Shown here: piece after piece, positions 34,480-44,147 of the stretch
How positions within the stretch are numbered: the stretch's first letter is position 1
Layout of the letters: each line of letters begins with the position of its first letter
Assembly (NCBI GenBank): GCA_037576215.1
Contig: JBANDB010000009.1
Coordinates: forward strand, 2,542,001-2,606,000
DNA from: Armillaria gallica
Taxonomy: Eukaryota > Basidiomycota > Agaricomycetes > Agaricales > Physalacriaceae
Length of the DNA: 64,000 nt
Direction of reading: 5' to 3'
The notes under the pieces: generated by a model
Database searches by the model: none
Told to the model about the DNA's origin: nothing
Seen by the model: the letters and a program-made list of their open reading frames with translations, nothing else
Made by a program: the position numbers and the translations under genes

Positions 34480-35670
34480 CCATGTCCTTCCGCTCTCTCA
34501 ACAGCCCTCTAATGGGCAGAAAAAGCTATGTCCTTATTTTTTTATAATACTTACTAGTCTTTTAGATACTTTTTTCGCATCCGGTGGCCCCAAGAGCCCT
34601 GGAGAGTGATTATTCCTCTCCCACCAACTGTGTGTAAGCCCTCCAACGAGGCAGGACTATCCGTAGCCCCATACGACAAACGAGACTCTCAGCTTCATTG
34701 ACGACAATGACTGCGACACCCCGATGGTGTCTCCGCTGCCGCAAATACCACCCCATCCCCATTCTGACTGACCCAGCCTACCCCGCATTGACATCGAGGA
34801 CAATCGCCATCCATCACTCGATTCATATGGCTTTATGACCTTGAATACACCCAGGGATACTCTATCGGCCACCATCTGAGACTACAAGGCGAAATCTCTG
34901 CAGAACAACCAGAATGAGGACGATGCATGCGATGATGACAGCGACGACGACCAGGGGCAGGGTTGGTTATACTCTGCTGCTGTACCATGGCAGGGTGTAG
35001 GGCAAGGCTCCCAAGAGTAGGAGGAGGCACAGGAGGGCTGCAGGAGGGTGGGAGGGTTCGAGCAGGAGGGCAGGGGAGAGATCGGGACATCGACGGATGA
35101 CGATGATGATGACGAGAGCATGCTTGGAGGTATGAATGGATGACTTGGGTGCACATTGAACGTGCCCAAACCCTAGGCTCTGCGACCACCACCGCTCTCA
35201 CCGCTGCCCACCCCATCCCTGACCAACATCGGACTGCCCAGTGCCACCCAACTCGCCTACAAACCCACACGTTCATGCATCTCCCATTCTTTGAGTGGGG
35301 AATTACAAATCTGTGGTTGCGCTCCTTTTCCGAGGCCATGGTCGCCATACGCCTGCCCACCATCCCGACATCTGCCTTTTCTGGCCTGTATCTCCCGCAA
35401 TAGGATCGCCATGCTCTCGACGACCTTGCCACCCCCGTTACTGACTACAGCGAACCCAATGGTGACCCACATTGTCCCATCTGACCCCATAATCGCCGAC
35501 GAATGGCCATCGACCCCCACCCGCCACCTTTATTGCCTCCCACCAGCACAATTCATCTTTCATCCACTCCACGACCACATGGTTAGGCAGCCACAGCTCT
35601 ATGCTTGCAGAAGACACCATGCTCACAGCCGCCCGCACCCTCAATGCCCCGCCGCATGCTGTACAACGAC
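34480..35670 (+). pseudogene. GC-rich, gene-like sequence within the hAT-like element (captured fragment?)
   Basis: Composition switches from AT-rich to GC-rich and codon-like. A + frame opens MSFRSLNSPLMGRKS at 34482, then pieces such as NETLSFIDDNDCDTPMVSPL, PSLPRIDIEDNRHPSLDSYG, FMTLNTPRDTLSATI and DEDDACDDDSDDDQGQG appear, separated by stops and small shifts. The long open frame on the opposite strand (34833-35432) looks like a shadow. I do not recognise a family. It reads like a decayed acidic, Ser/Pro-rich host protein. Confidence 0.35.
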
Positions 35671-35744
35671 AGGGTTTTTTTTTTATTGATATTTCTCATG
35701 TATTTAAGTAGATACATATATTATAATTTACACAGTAACTATGA

Positions 35745-35812
35745 TCTGTTGGTGCAGTGGCTTAAGTGTTTCATTGCTCCATGAGAGCCTCTGTTCGAAC
35801 CTTTGAGTGTGT
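35745..35812 (+). ncRNA. tRNA-like Pol III promoter segment (SINE head or tRNA relic)
   Basis: ttggtgcagtggcttaagtg fits an A box (TGGTGCAGTGG) and ctgttcgaacctttgag fits a B box (GTTCGAACC) about 35 bp further on. A possible anticodon stem ttcat/atgag lies between. Acceptor arms do not pair well, so it is not a working tRNA. Its position in a DNA element suggests a SINE head or relic. Confidence 0.5.
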
Positions 35813-36287
35813 AAATCATTTTTCCTTCACCTTTTTGTAATGGAAATGATGGTCATCCATTGTTGATGCATCACATCCATCTTATGTCGCCTGCGTCCAG
35901 TCGGGGTTGGATCGGTACATCCTTGAGGCCTTTTTCTTGTCCTCAAATCCCGGTCTGCACACCAGTACATTGAGCTGAAGGGTGGGAATTTGATTATTTT
36001 AGGATCCTTGCAATAAGAGGGCAGTGTTGCTGGATTATTGTAGTGCAGCTGCCTTTTTTGTACGCTGTAGCACAATATTAATTGCTTCGGATGAATAAAA
36101 GCTCACTGTGAGAGAAATAACCATGATTATCTGGTTATTTAATACTGCCTGCCATTTTGGGAGCATCATTTAGGGCAGAGATGGCTTGGGTTTGTGCCCA
36201 ATTGAAAGGTGGTTAATAACCACAGATTTGGCAAAGTGATGGATGGTTATAACCATGTACTTTGACCTAAGGCTGCAACCAAGGGTG

Positions 36288-37000
36288 CATAGCCCTTCGG
36301 CACCTCTCGTCCTGTGAAAATTCCGGGCATACGCCCTGCACAGCCTACCCCTGGGGAAGGAGGCGGTGAGACGTTGCCTGCTCTGCCCTGGTTTCCATCC
36401 CAGGGGTTCACTTCACCCAGGGTTGGGTTGCCTCGTCAGAGGACAGGGGGGCCCCATCCTCCACCCCATCCAATTGAGAGGCATTCCGAGCGTTGGAATG
36501 CTGCCAAACTCTCATTGTTATGATGGGTGTAGTCATGATGGATGACTTGTCGTTTGATCCATTCGCTTGTAATGAGTTACTTGGCAAACATTTAGCTGGT
36601 TGCACAGTCCTGGGGTCGGTGGCCCTGATACCTAAGTCAGAGTTGTTAGAAAAGTCCCGAAGGGCATTGTAAAAATTGGTTGATTCTGTAACTGGGCACA
36701 GGGGAGAAGTCGGTAAAGTTTGGTGCATAAGCCATATATTGTTTGTATCGGTGGAAGTTGTAGTTATGTTAGCTGGCCATACATTTGGGGCTCGGGGTAT
36801 ATCCGAATGCTCGATAGTAAAAGTGTCTGTAGGTAAACAAAGAGAGTACAACTGCTGAGTGGTAGAAGGGACAGGCACACCAGGGGGTTTTCTAGTCGTC
36901 GTGGGCGAATCAGAACCCAGATGACTTACTCTTTTACTTTCTTTATCTCGGTCATCTCTTGGAGAGTGGCTCCGGTGCCACTTTGAGGGCGTGCACCTCT
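36288..37000 (-). pseudogene. Ty3 region between gag knuckle and the insertion site
   Basis: The complement of 36878-36408 is open (VPSTTQQLYSLCLPTDTF ... TDTNNIWLMHQTLPTSPLCP). It is a hydrophilic linker after the zinc knuckle and carries no recognised domain. It resumes at 31418 across the inserted DNA element. Confidence 0.6.
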
Positions 37001-38760
37001 GTTTCTCTCCCTTGCATGGGCAATCTTTACTCAGATGCCCCTTCTTGTCGCACCAGAAACATCATCCTTCCATCCACTGCTTTGCCTTCTTGGCATCAAT
37101 TTCCATTGGAATCCCCTCCCCGAGGTGCGTTTTCTGCGCGATGGGTACCCACTTGCCCCCGGTATCATGGGGCTTTTCGTTCCTGGTTGTTTTGGGAGCG
37201 GGGGAACCCGTCGTGTTTCCCCCAGGCTTGGGGTTCGAGGCGGGGGCACTATGTTTCGACATTGCGCTCAGTCGCTTTTCCGGGTATCGCTCAATCCCTT
37301 GGGTCTGTTCAAAGACCCTCTGTTTCTGCCACTCTTCATACATCTGTAGGATGCGCTGCTTCCATTCGTGATAAGTTCGAGGGATTCCGAATCCGATGTT
37401 GGCAATGGCGGTACCATATAATGGAGGAATTCCCTCCTGACCGCCTGCACCAATAGTCCCTGCTCGGTCTGATCAGCTAGTCGATTGGCGAGTTTTGCCT
37501 CCTGCTCGAGTTTTCAGAAGAAGACATGGGCAGGGTCGCTCCCCATCTTTGTTTCTCCCATTCGTTTTTCATAGATAAGCTCGATGGCAGGGTCACGGAA
37601 TTGCTCTCGAAACATTGCTATGAAGGTATCCCAATCAGGATATCGGTATGGGGTCCCACCTTGTAGTCATCTTCTTCTTCCTGGGTAGCGTTGACTTCTG
37701 GTGGTGGTGGGATATACCAGTAGTTGTCCTGAAGATGGACCCACCAGTCTTGTGTGTTGCCTTCAAGGAGAGACATGGTAAATCCCACCATCAGAGATGG
37801 CATTCCCTGGTAGTATTGTTGGAACGTTTCGAAATACTGCGTGCAGTCCCCAAGGAACCACTCGATGTCATCGTGTTTTCCTTCAAACGGCACTGGTAAC
37901 TTCATTAATATTGGTTTTACCATTGCCATCTTGGGGGGGCGGTCAGTGTTCCAGGCGCCCACTGGGCCGTGAGGAGGAGGCCCACCAAAGTCAGGGGGCC
38001 ATGGAACTGAGAATAGTTGGGGGTTTGGCCCGGTTCAGAGTGGTCATCCCCTGTCGGCAGGCTTCTTTCTGGCTGCAGCGAGATCCTCCTGCAAGTGATT
38101 ATTGTTTTCACGCATCTGGGCAATTTGAGCTTCAAGGCACACAATTCGTTGGGTGTCCGTCTCTTCTGTTTCTTCGTTTTCGACGTCAATGGGTTCATCG
38201 TGGTCTCCCCCTGTGAATAGTCTGCTAGTCCCTTCGTCATGATACTCCCCTCTCCTCCTCCAATCCTTCTTCATTTGGGGCAGGGGTGAGTCAGGAAGGG
38301 GTCCTGGGTTCATCCATGGGGCCCCAGGGAAGGAGAAAGGGGGATAGTCATAGGATCTGCTGGTCCAGGGGATTGGGAAGCCCATCCAAGTCGGGGCGGT
38401 CCCCCTGTAGCCTGGCCAGGGGAAGGAGGGCGCGCTCCAAGGCAGCCTGCTCCCACTCAGTTCGGTGCCGTATGTGGAGTACATGGTTGCCTGCAGATGG
38501 GGGGTATTCTGTTCGGTTGCAGTTGGCGAAGATCCAGGTGTCAATCGTCTGGGCTTGTCTGTATCGAGGAAGTGGATCCCCTCTATTAACAGCAAGGTAG
38601 ATGTCCATACTTTCTTGGATCAGTGCTCTAAACCCCGCTCGGTGTTCGAGGTCCTGCCACCGTAGCTCCCAGGCCTCACTCCTAGCGGGTCCCAAGATCT
38701 GATGTTGATGGGTGAAAGAGCAGGCCACTTGTAATCTCTGCCATGGGGGTTAAGTGGGTC
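36950..38760 (-). pseudogene. Ty3 gag (capsid-like region and CCHC zinc knuckle)
   Basis: Sense order on the complement: SEAWELRWQDLEHRAGFRAL and RQAQTIDTWIFANCNRTEYP (38728-38460); a coiled-coil segment IVCLEAQIAQMRENNNHLQE (38150); the capsid-like FEGKHDDIEWFLGDCTQYFE and LLEGNTQDWWVHLQDNYWY (37880-37720); FREQFRDP and KLEQEAKLANRLADQTEQG (about 37600-37480); and the knuckle CFWCDKKGHLSKDC (CX2CX4HX4C, about 37070-37030). At least three frame changes break it. The knuckle would bind the RNA genome. Confidence 0.85.
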
Positions 38761-38767
38761 GTCATCG

Positions 38768-39441
38768 TTTTAGGGCGGTGGTGATCCTGCATGGACGGGT
38801 TCAGGAGTGACAGGTCTGGGAACATCGGGGGCGTGTGGAACTCCTCGCTCGTCCATGATGACAAGGGGGATACTATCATCTGAGTCGCTGTCGATCTCGA
38901 TTGGCCATCAAGGGTTTCCTCGAGGTTCCTGGACCCTGATTGGTCGATTTCCAGGTCCCGCGAGGCGCGCTCGACCTCCTCTTCCTCTTCCTTGGGGAGT
39001 GGAGTAGGGTGGAGGGTCGGGGTCGGGGTCCTCAATCTGTATGACACGGGTCTCCTCCGTCGCAGGAGTTGCATCCCTGGTGGGCGGGGCAACCTTCCTA
39101 TTCTCGAAGAATTCCTGATTGGATTCGAAGTAGACGGTTGCCGTCTCTCTCCGTCAGTTTCGGGCCAGGGTTCGTTCAGCTTGGAGCCCCGGTCTGATGA
39201 CCACAGGGTCGAGGCAGGGTAGTTCGACATAGTGAGGGGGCACCGGGGGTGGTGGTGGTACAATCAGGACCCCCCGGCAGTAGAGGAAGTTTTGGATTTG
39301 TTCTTGATACATGAGTACGAGGGCAGCAGTGCACAGACACAAAAAGGTGGATATGACAATTGCCGTGCTGAGTGCGATGGTCTGAGCTTTATTAAGGTCC
39401 AGGGTCATCAATATCGGTGCAGCCATTCGATATCCCGCCAA
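38768..39441 (-). pseudogene. upstream Ty3 ORF: single-pass membrane protein with Pro-rich/acidic tail
   Basis: The frame opens MAAPILMTLDLNKAQ with a hydrophobic helix TIALSTAIVISTFLCLCTAA directly after, then YQEQIQNFLYCRG and a Pro run (VPPPPPVPPHYVELP). After a TGA near 39150 the same frame continues (ETATVYFESNQEFFENRK, IEDPDPDPPPYSTPQGRGRG), meets a second TGA near 38912, and ends IEIDSDSDDSIPLVIMDERG ... GSPPP with a stop near 38770. Two isolated stops in an otherwise open 220-codon frame suggest recent inactivation. It lies before gag, where chromoviruses normally have no gene. Function is unknown. Confidence 0.6.
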
Positions 39442-39443
39442 AC

Positions 39444-39520
39444 CTGGGAAAGTTGGTAGAGGAGAATTTTCGAGGAAAAAGGCAACAATGTTTAGGAAAA
39501 GGAGGGTTAGTTGAGCTCAC
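39444..39520 (-). other. predicted 77-bp intron in the Ty3 leader
   Basis: On the sense strand GTGAGCTCAAC (donor, 39520 downward) and a pyrimidine-rich CTACCAACTTTCCCAG acceptor (39444), with CTAAC branch-like sequence inside, match host intron style. Splicing would place the membrane-protein ORF close to the 5' end of the mRNA. Confidence 0.5.
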
Positions 39521-39725
39521 CTTTCCTTAGTCGATGTTGCAGGCGTAGTCGTTGTACCTGCAGTAGTCATAGGAGAAGTTGTCGTAGTCGTCGTCGTGGG
39601 GAGGGCAATTCTGTCACTTGGGGTTTTTATGCCCTTTGTGAGCTTTGGAGGATTTAGGTTGTGTTCGCTTTTGTGCATGTGGGGGTTGTTGAGTGTTGGT
39701 AGTATGCGAGGATACTGGAGAAGAA

Positions 39726-39738
39726 AGCTTCGAGCTAA
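39726..39738 (-). promoter_or_regulatory. Ty3 self-primer binding site
   Basis: TTAGCTCGAAGCT (sense strand) lies one base inside the 5' LTR. Its exact complement AGCTTCGAGCTAA is at 39909-39897 in the LTR, at the predicted start of the transcript. This is the arrangement of Tf1/sushi elements, where the RNA 5' end folds back to prime reverse transcription instead of a tRNA. Confidence 0.8.
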
Positions 39739-39739
39739 C

Positions 39740-40113
39740 TGTTATGACTGGACTCGGGAATAACGGACTCGGCATCCAATGAGTTCTGTCTCTCGCTTTG
39801 GACAGCTTGATGGACCCGTAGAGTCTGTTACAGCGAAGTGGCACAGCGCGTTAACTCTCAGCAAGCGATAAGAGTAAGTCCAGGGTGGTATTAAACTTAG
39901 CTCGAAGCTAGGGTACATGGCTGAGAGCTGTGCTACTTATATACTGCTGTGAAGGCTAAATTTAGTCAATGAGTAGCAGCTTCGATAGAAGTCGTGGGGC
40001 AACTCATGGGATCGTTGGGGTAACACATGGTGCTACTGGGCTGAAGGTGATAAGATAAGATAGGATCGTCAGGCCGGTAGTGATAAGATAAGTGAAAAAA
40101 TAAGATCGTAACA
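39740..40113 (-). mobile_element. Ty3 5' LTR with TATA box and predicted transcription start
   Basis: 374 bp, TG...CA. On the sense strand TATATAAG (39943-39936) is followed about 27-34 bases later by AGCTTCGAGCTAAG (39909 downward), the predicted RNA 5' end. The spacing is normal for a TATA-driven start, and this segment is complementary to the primer site at 39726-39738. The right flank TATTG (40114-40118) is the target duplication. Confidence 0.88.
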
Positions 40114-40118
40114 TATTG

Positions 40119-41000
40119 TTTCCAGTGTTTGGCTGTTCTGTATGCTGGTTTGAACTTATTATTTGTGAGGTTGAATTGTTTGTCTGATGATATGATTGAT
40201 TGTTGTTAAGATGTAGCTCCTCTATTGTAGGACACAAAAGTTTCCCATTTCTACTTGTGTCAATGTTTCCATTGTTATTTTGTAGATTATTCTTAGAGCA
40301 TAATAGCTCTACTGGAGAGTACAGTGACATCTTTGGTGAGTTATACATTCTAGCATTACCACTATTCTGTATTTGCTCAGTTTTATCTTAGGTATAATTC
40401 TCAGGATCTATTGCACTTTTATATATCTTGCGATATATTGTCAGCTCAATTTCTTCTGAGATATATAATTTAGATAGGGTTTGCCTGTCACCTATCTCTC
40501 CTGTTCCTTCATTAGAATTAGAACAGACAGGAATATTCTCAGTCTCTTAGGAATGGAAAAGGTGTATTCTATGACCAGTTTGTTGCACTGTTTGCGATAA
40601 GAGTTTAAAAGTAGTAATATTTGTAGTAGTATTTGTAATTGGCATTTACAGGTCTAGCATCACAACTAGCAACTTTAGCTGGACTGCAGCTCGGTATATC
40701 TCAGACTAAATAGTCTACCATTTGTTTCTATTTCATTCCAATATCCAGTAGTTAGGTGTTGGAATTTATTTTCTACTCTTATTGAAATAGATATAAGATA
40801 GAGGATTTGTTCTGTATTATATTGTTCTGCCTTTTAAAGTTATTTCTTATGACCTGATGCTTTGGTTTAATTTATTGAGTATATTTTCAGATTTCTGTAT
40901 ATCGCATTTATTTTATTGTTTTTTGTATTTTCTAGTTGAGTGTCTGTTTGTTGTTTCATATAATACTAGTTTATTTTGACAGTGTAATACTAGGTTTTCT
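40119..41000 (-). pseudogene. LINE ORF2 5' portion / linker, resumed beyond the Ty3 insertion
   Basis: The complement of 40348-40119 is an Asn/Ser/Gln-rich open stretch (SPVELLCSKNNLQNNNGNID, LHLNNNQSYHQTNNSTSQII) that runs up to the Ty3 target site. Beyond 40350 stops are dense. It precedes the endonuclease in sense order and is probably the ORF2 N-terminal leader. Confidence 0.5.
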
Positions 41001-41059
41001 TTATAGTTTACTTTTGCAATTGCAGGTTGAATTTATCTAGTTATGGTTATTTATCATTT

Positions 41060-42930
41060 ATGTGTCATATTAGGGGTTCTTATAGAGGTCACATGTGGGC
41101 TATGTGTTGCGGTATGGGATGCGTTACTAGGTGCTGTTTATGTTTTCTATTTAGCTCGCTGATTTGTCATTGTTATATGGTTGTCAAGGGATTTACATAA
41201 GTCTATTGTATTCAACATGTTGTAATGTAAGGGTCTATTATGAGAGTGCTAGTCAGTTTCTCCCTCCTTTTCTCTATTTATATGTGTGTATTATTTATTT
41301 GTTTCTTTTCTTTTCTTTTCTTTTGGTAATTGTTGCTAAAGGATCTATACAGATTGAGTTTCAGGCTGTGTGTTGTAATGTATATTATATCATCAGATGG
41401 TCTTTGGTTCTCTTCTTTGCTCACCATTTTATTTTAGCCAATAGTGCTAAGATGTTTATGGAGGTTGATTCATAGTTCATGTGTTGCAGTGGAGATTCTG
41501 TCGTTAGGCACTGTTGGGTTCTCTTCTTTGATTGTTGTTTAGTCATTGATAGGTAGTGCTGAGATTGACCAGGATCCAGTTCCAGGCTCCATGCTATGAT
41601 CCAGATTGTGTCTAGGGCTTCGTGCCATACTGTATATGGTATACAGTTGTATAGAGGATGGCCATCAACTGTCTGAGTTTTAGCTTCAACAGAATGGTGA
41701 TGGCAATGGCTGTTTATACTGTAGGGTGCCTGATGGTTACCAATTTGTCCATTTTTTGGTCCCTACATTAGTGTTTCAATGACATGACTTAGTGTGACTT
41801 TATATGACTTTGGCTTCAATGGCTTTACCGAGTCATAATTTTTGCCAGCTTTGAAGCCAAGTTGCCATCACACCAAAGCCAGCTGTTGAAGCCATGACTT
41901 CATATATTTCCTTCAGATGATAAGTCATTCATTGTTTAGGCAACATGATCTTTAAGAACTTATCAGAGAATTAGCGGGGGGTATCAGGCTGGGTTAAGAT
42001 TGATCTAGAATAGTATTTCAGTATTTATTATTATTATTATTTTTATTTTTATTTTTAAAATCAAGTCAAGGCTTGAGCAACTTCAGGTCCTATCAAGCCC
42101 CACTGGGCTGATACTGAAGTGTGACTTTGCCGAAGTCACTCAGCAATAGCAGTGTGACTTAGTTCAGCTTGACTGGCATGGCGTGTGGCTTTAAGCTGAG
42201 TTATTAAAACACTATCCTGTATAAGACCCATATAGTCCAAATTGGACCTGATGGCATGGATATGATACCTGTATGACAGCATCTGTACAACCGTATTATA
42301 CAGTGATAGTGTGGAGCTCTAATTGCATCACCAGATAGTCTTGGATTTCCTTCTTTGATCACCTTTTTTTATTTTTTATTTTTGGTTATGCCAAGAAGTT
42401 TACAGGGTTAAGTCGCAGGCCATGTGCTGTAGTGTAGGTGTGTCATCTATCATTATTCAGTTTTCTTCTTTAGTCATCCCTTATCATGAGTAGGTTAGTG
42501 TAGAGATTTACAGGGGTCAGGTTCCAGATTGGCATGTTGTGATGTAGAATGTGTCACCAGCTGGTTTTGGATTCTCTTTTTTGATCACCATTTTGTTTTT
42601 ATTTTTGGTTATGCCAAGAAGTTTACAGGGTTAAGTCGCAGGCCATGTGCTGTGGTATCAGTGTGTCACCCATCATTATTCAGTTTTCTTCTTTAGTCAT
42701 CCCTTATCATGAGTGAGTTGATGCCAGGATTTATGAGAGACTGGGGTCAGATTTCAGATTGGTGTGTTATGATATAGATTGCATCATTAGATGGTTTTGG
42801 GTTCTCTTTTTTGATCGCCATTTTATTTTATCAATGGTGCCAAGGGATTTATGGAGGTTGTGTCCCTGCTCACATGTTGTGGCGTAAATTCTGTCACCAG
42901 GTGCTGCTAGATTTTCTTCTCTGGGTCCAA
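41060..42930. repeat. diverged tandem repeats, including a 222-bp direct duplication
   Basis: The blocks tcaccagatggttttgg...ctcttttttgatcaccatttta and ttaagtcgcaggccatgtgctgt recur between 41390 and 42900. The clearest pair shares ttggttatgccaagaagttt (42382 and 42604) and cagttttcttctttagtcat (42461 and 42682), a period of about 222 bp. No gene is supported. Confidence 0.7.
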
Positions 42931-42955
42931 CAGACATGATTGTTTTATTGGTTTC

Positions 42956-43776
42956 TTGCTTATGAGAATGTTTCTGAGTGTTAGTGTTATATTTTTATTT
43001 ATTATTAAAGTGGTCATTATGTATTGGTTTTTGGCCCTGCATTGTATTGGCCTTTATAAGTGCAATGGCATGGCCTTTCTTCATTACATTGTTCAGCTTC
43101 TGCCTATTCTTTGCCTCAGTTGTCTTATTTCATTCTTGTCATTGATTGATTTCATGACTATACCTGCCAGTACCCTTTGGATTATGCAGGTCTGGGGGTT
43201 ATTCCTCATGGTGCGTCATTTGCTTGTGGTGGTGTTTATAACGATACTTATCTTGGTTTTGTATTATTAGATTTGGTATACTACATTCTTGTATATGCTT
43301 TCTCCAGAGTCTGCTGCTACATCACTTGATTCTGATCCTGCCACCATTATTCCTCTGGTATCTGATCTGTCCCCTTCTCCTACTCCTATCTCTATTATCA
43401 CCAGAGATGCCTATCTTTCTCGTTCAGACAGGTTTCATAAGGAGGATAGGGTCATCTTGGTGTCTAGGCTAAGGCGTCCAGCTCAGACAATTAGGTTGGG
43501 GAGTGTGTGAGGAGTGACACAATTTCTGGTATTGAGCATGTTATTCGTTTGGGCTGCATCTACAGGAAGTATATTTTCCTGGACGTTTCATTTTTGAAGC
43601 TTTCAGATAATTCAGTTGTGGTTCTGTGTGCTCACCTTTGTGATGTTGATTTATCATTCTATCAATGTTTGGAGGCTTTCTTGAGAATGCACTTAGGAGG
43701 GCAAGTTCATTATGTGCCTGCTTGGATAGTTAATAGGGATGGGCTTCTCTTTCATTCTGAAGGTGTTACAGTATAG
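42956..43776 (+). pseudogene. unrecognised + strand coding-like segment inside the LINE interval
   Basis: Two abutting frames, 43289-43510 (SLDSDPATIIPLVSDLSPSP, ITRDAYLSRSDRFHKEDRVI) and 43507-43776 (SDTISGIEHVIRLGCIYRKY, LAFLRMHLGGQVHYVPAWIV-like), differ by one frame and read like one protein with a -1 break at 43507. A hydrophobic segment precedes at 42956-43270. No known family is recognised. It sits opposite to the LINE, in a region too long for a standard ORF1-ORF2 gap, so it may belong to another inserted element. Confidence 0.3.
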
Positions 43777-43789
43777 TGCTTCTACATTT

Positions 43790-44147
43790 GTTACATTCTT
43801 TTTCCTTTCATTATTTACTTCATTGTTTTCCTCACTTCATAAGTCACATAACATGGTATTATGATTAATACCTGCACAGATCTACTAGCCATTTTGGTTA
43901 CATGTGATTTTATGTAAATAAGGAGGGAGAGATATTTCGTCAGCTGATATGTAAAGCGTTCACCATGTCATATAGTACATTAGTTCTGCATTCTAGTATA
44001 GTCCATAGTTGAGTCCACGCCCTCCCCTCTATCCTCTTGACTCTTGGTATCCTCTTCCACCACCCCACATCCCTCATCCTCAGTCTGGTCTTGTCTCATG
44101 AGCTGGGGTGTGGTGGATGTCAAAGACTTAAAGTGCATCAAAGTCTA
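43790..44147. other. no feature recognised
   Basis: AT-rich spacer with many stops on both strands and pyrimidine-rich patches. Nothing supported. Confidence 0.5.

Larger units (their letters stand above)
31419..36287. mobile_element. hAT-like DNA element (8-bp TSD), no transposase recognised
   Basis: Flanked by CATAGCCC. A 14-bp block aatcatggttattt at the left end recurs inverted at 36116-36129. Near the right end the ggttat core repeats three times (36131-36260), like hAT subterminal repeats. It holds a second copy of the 1.8-kb TG...CA repeat (31709-33478), a GC-rich, gene-like but broken stretch (34480-35670) and a tRNA-like Pol III segment (35745-35812). Classification rests on the 8-bp duplication only. 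Confidence 0.6.
26877..40113 (-). mobile_element. Ty3/chromovirus LTR retrotransposon, self-priming type, carrying a hAT-like insert
   Basis: Bounded by 374-bp LTRs and the TATTG duplication. Sense order on the complement is 5' LTR, primer-binding site 39726-39738, spliced leader, membrane-protein ORF, gag with a CCHC knuckle, protease, RT, RNase H, integrase and chromodomain, polypurine tract, 3' LTR. A 4.87-kb element (31419-36287) splits pol. Without it the element is about 8.4 kb. Reading frames are broken in several places. CpG is much better preserved than in the host LINE, so it inserted later. Confidence 0.9.

Noticed and set aside
34833..35432. 199-codon open frame on the minus strand in the hAT-like element
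   Set aside because: His/Arg/Pro-rich composition typical of an antisense shadow over GC-rich sequence. The + strand text is more protein-like.
37035..37456. Several + strand frames over 100 codons near 37.0-37.5 kb
   Set aside because: They are antisense to the Ty3 gag and zinc-knuckle region.
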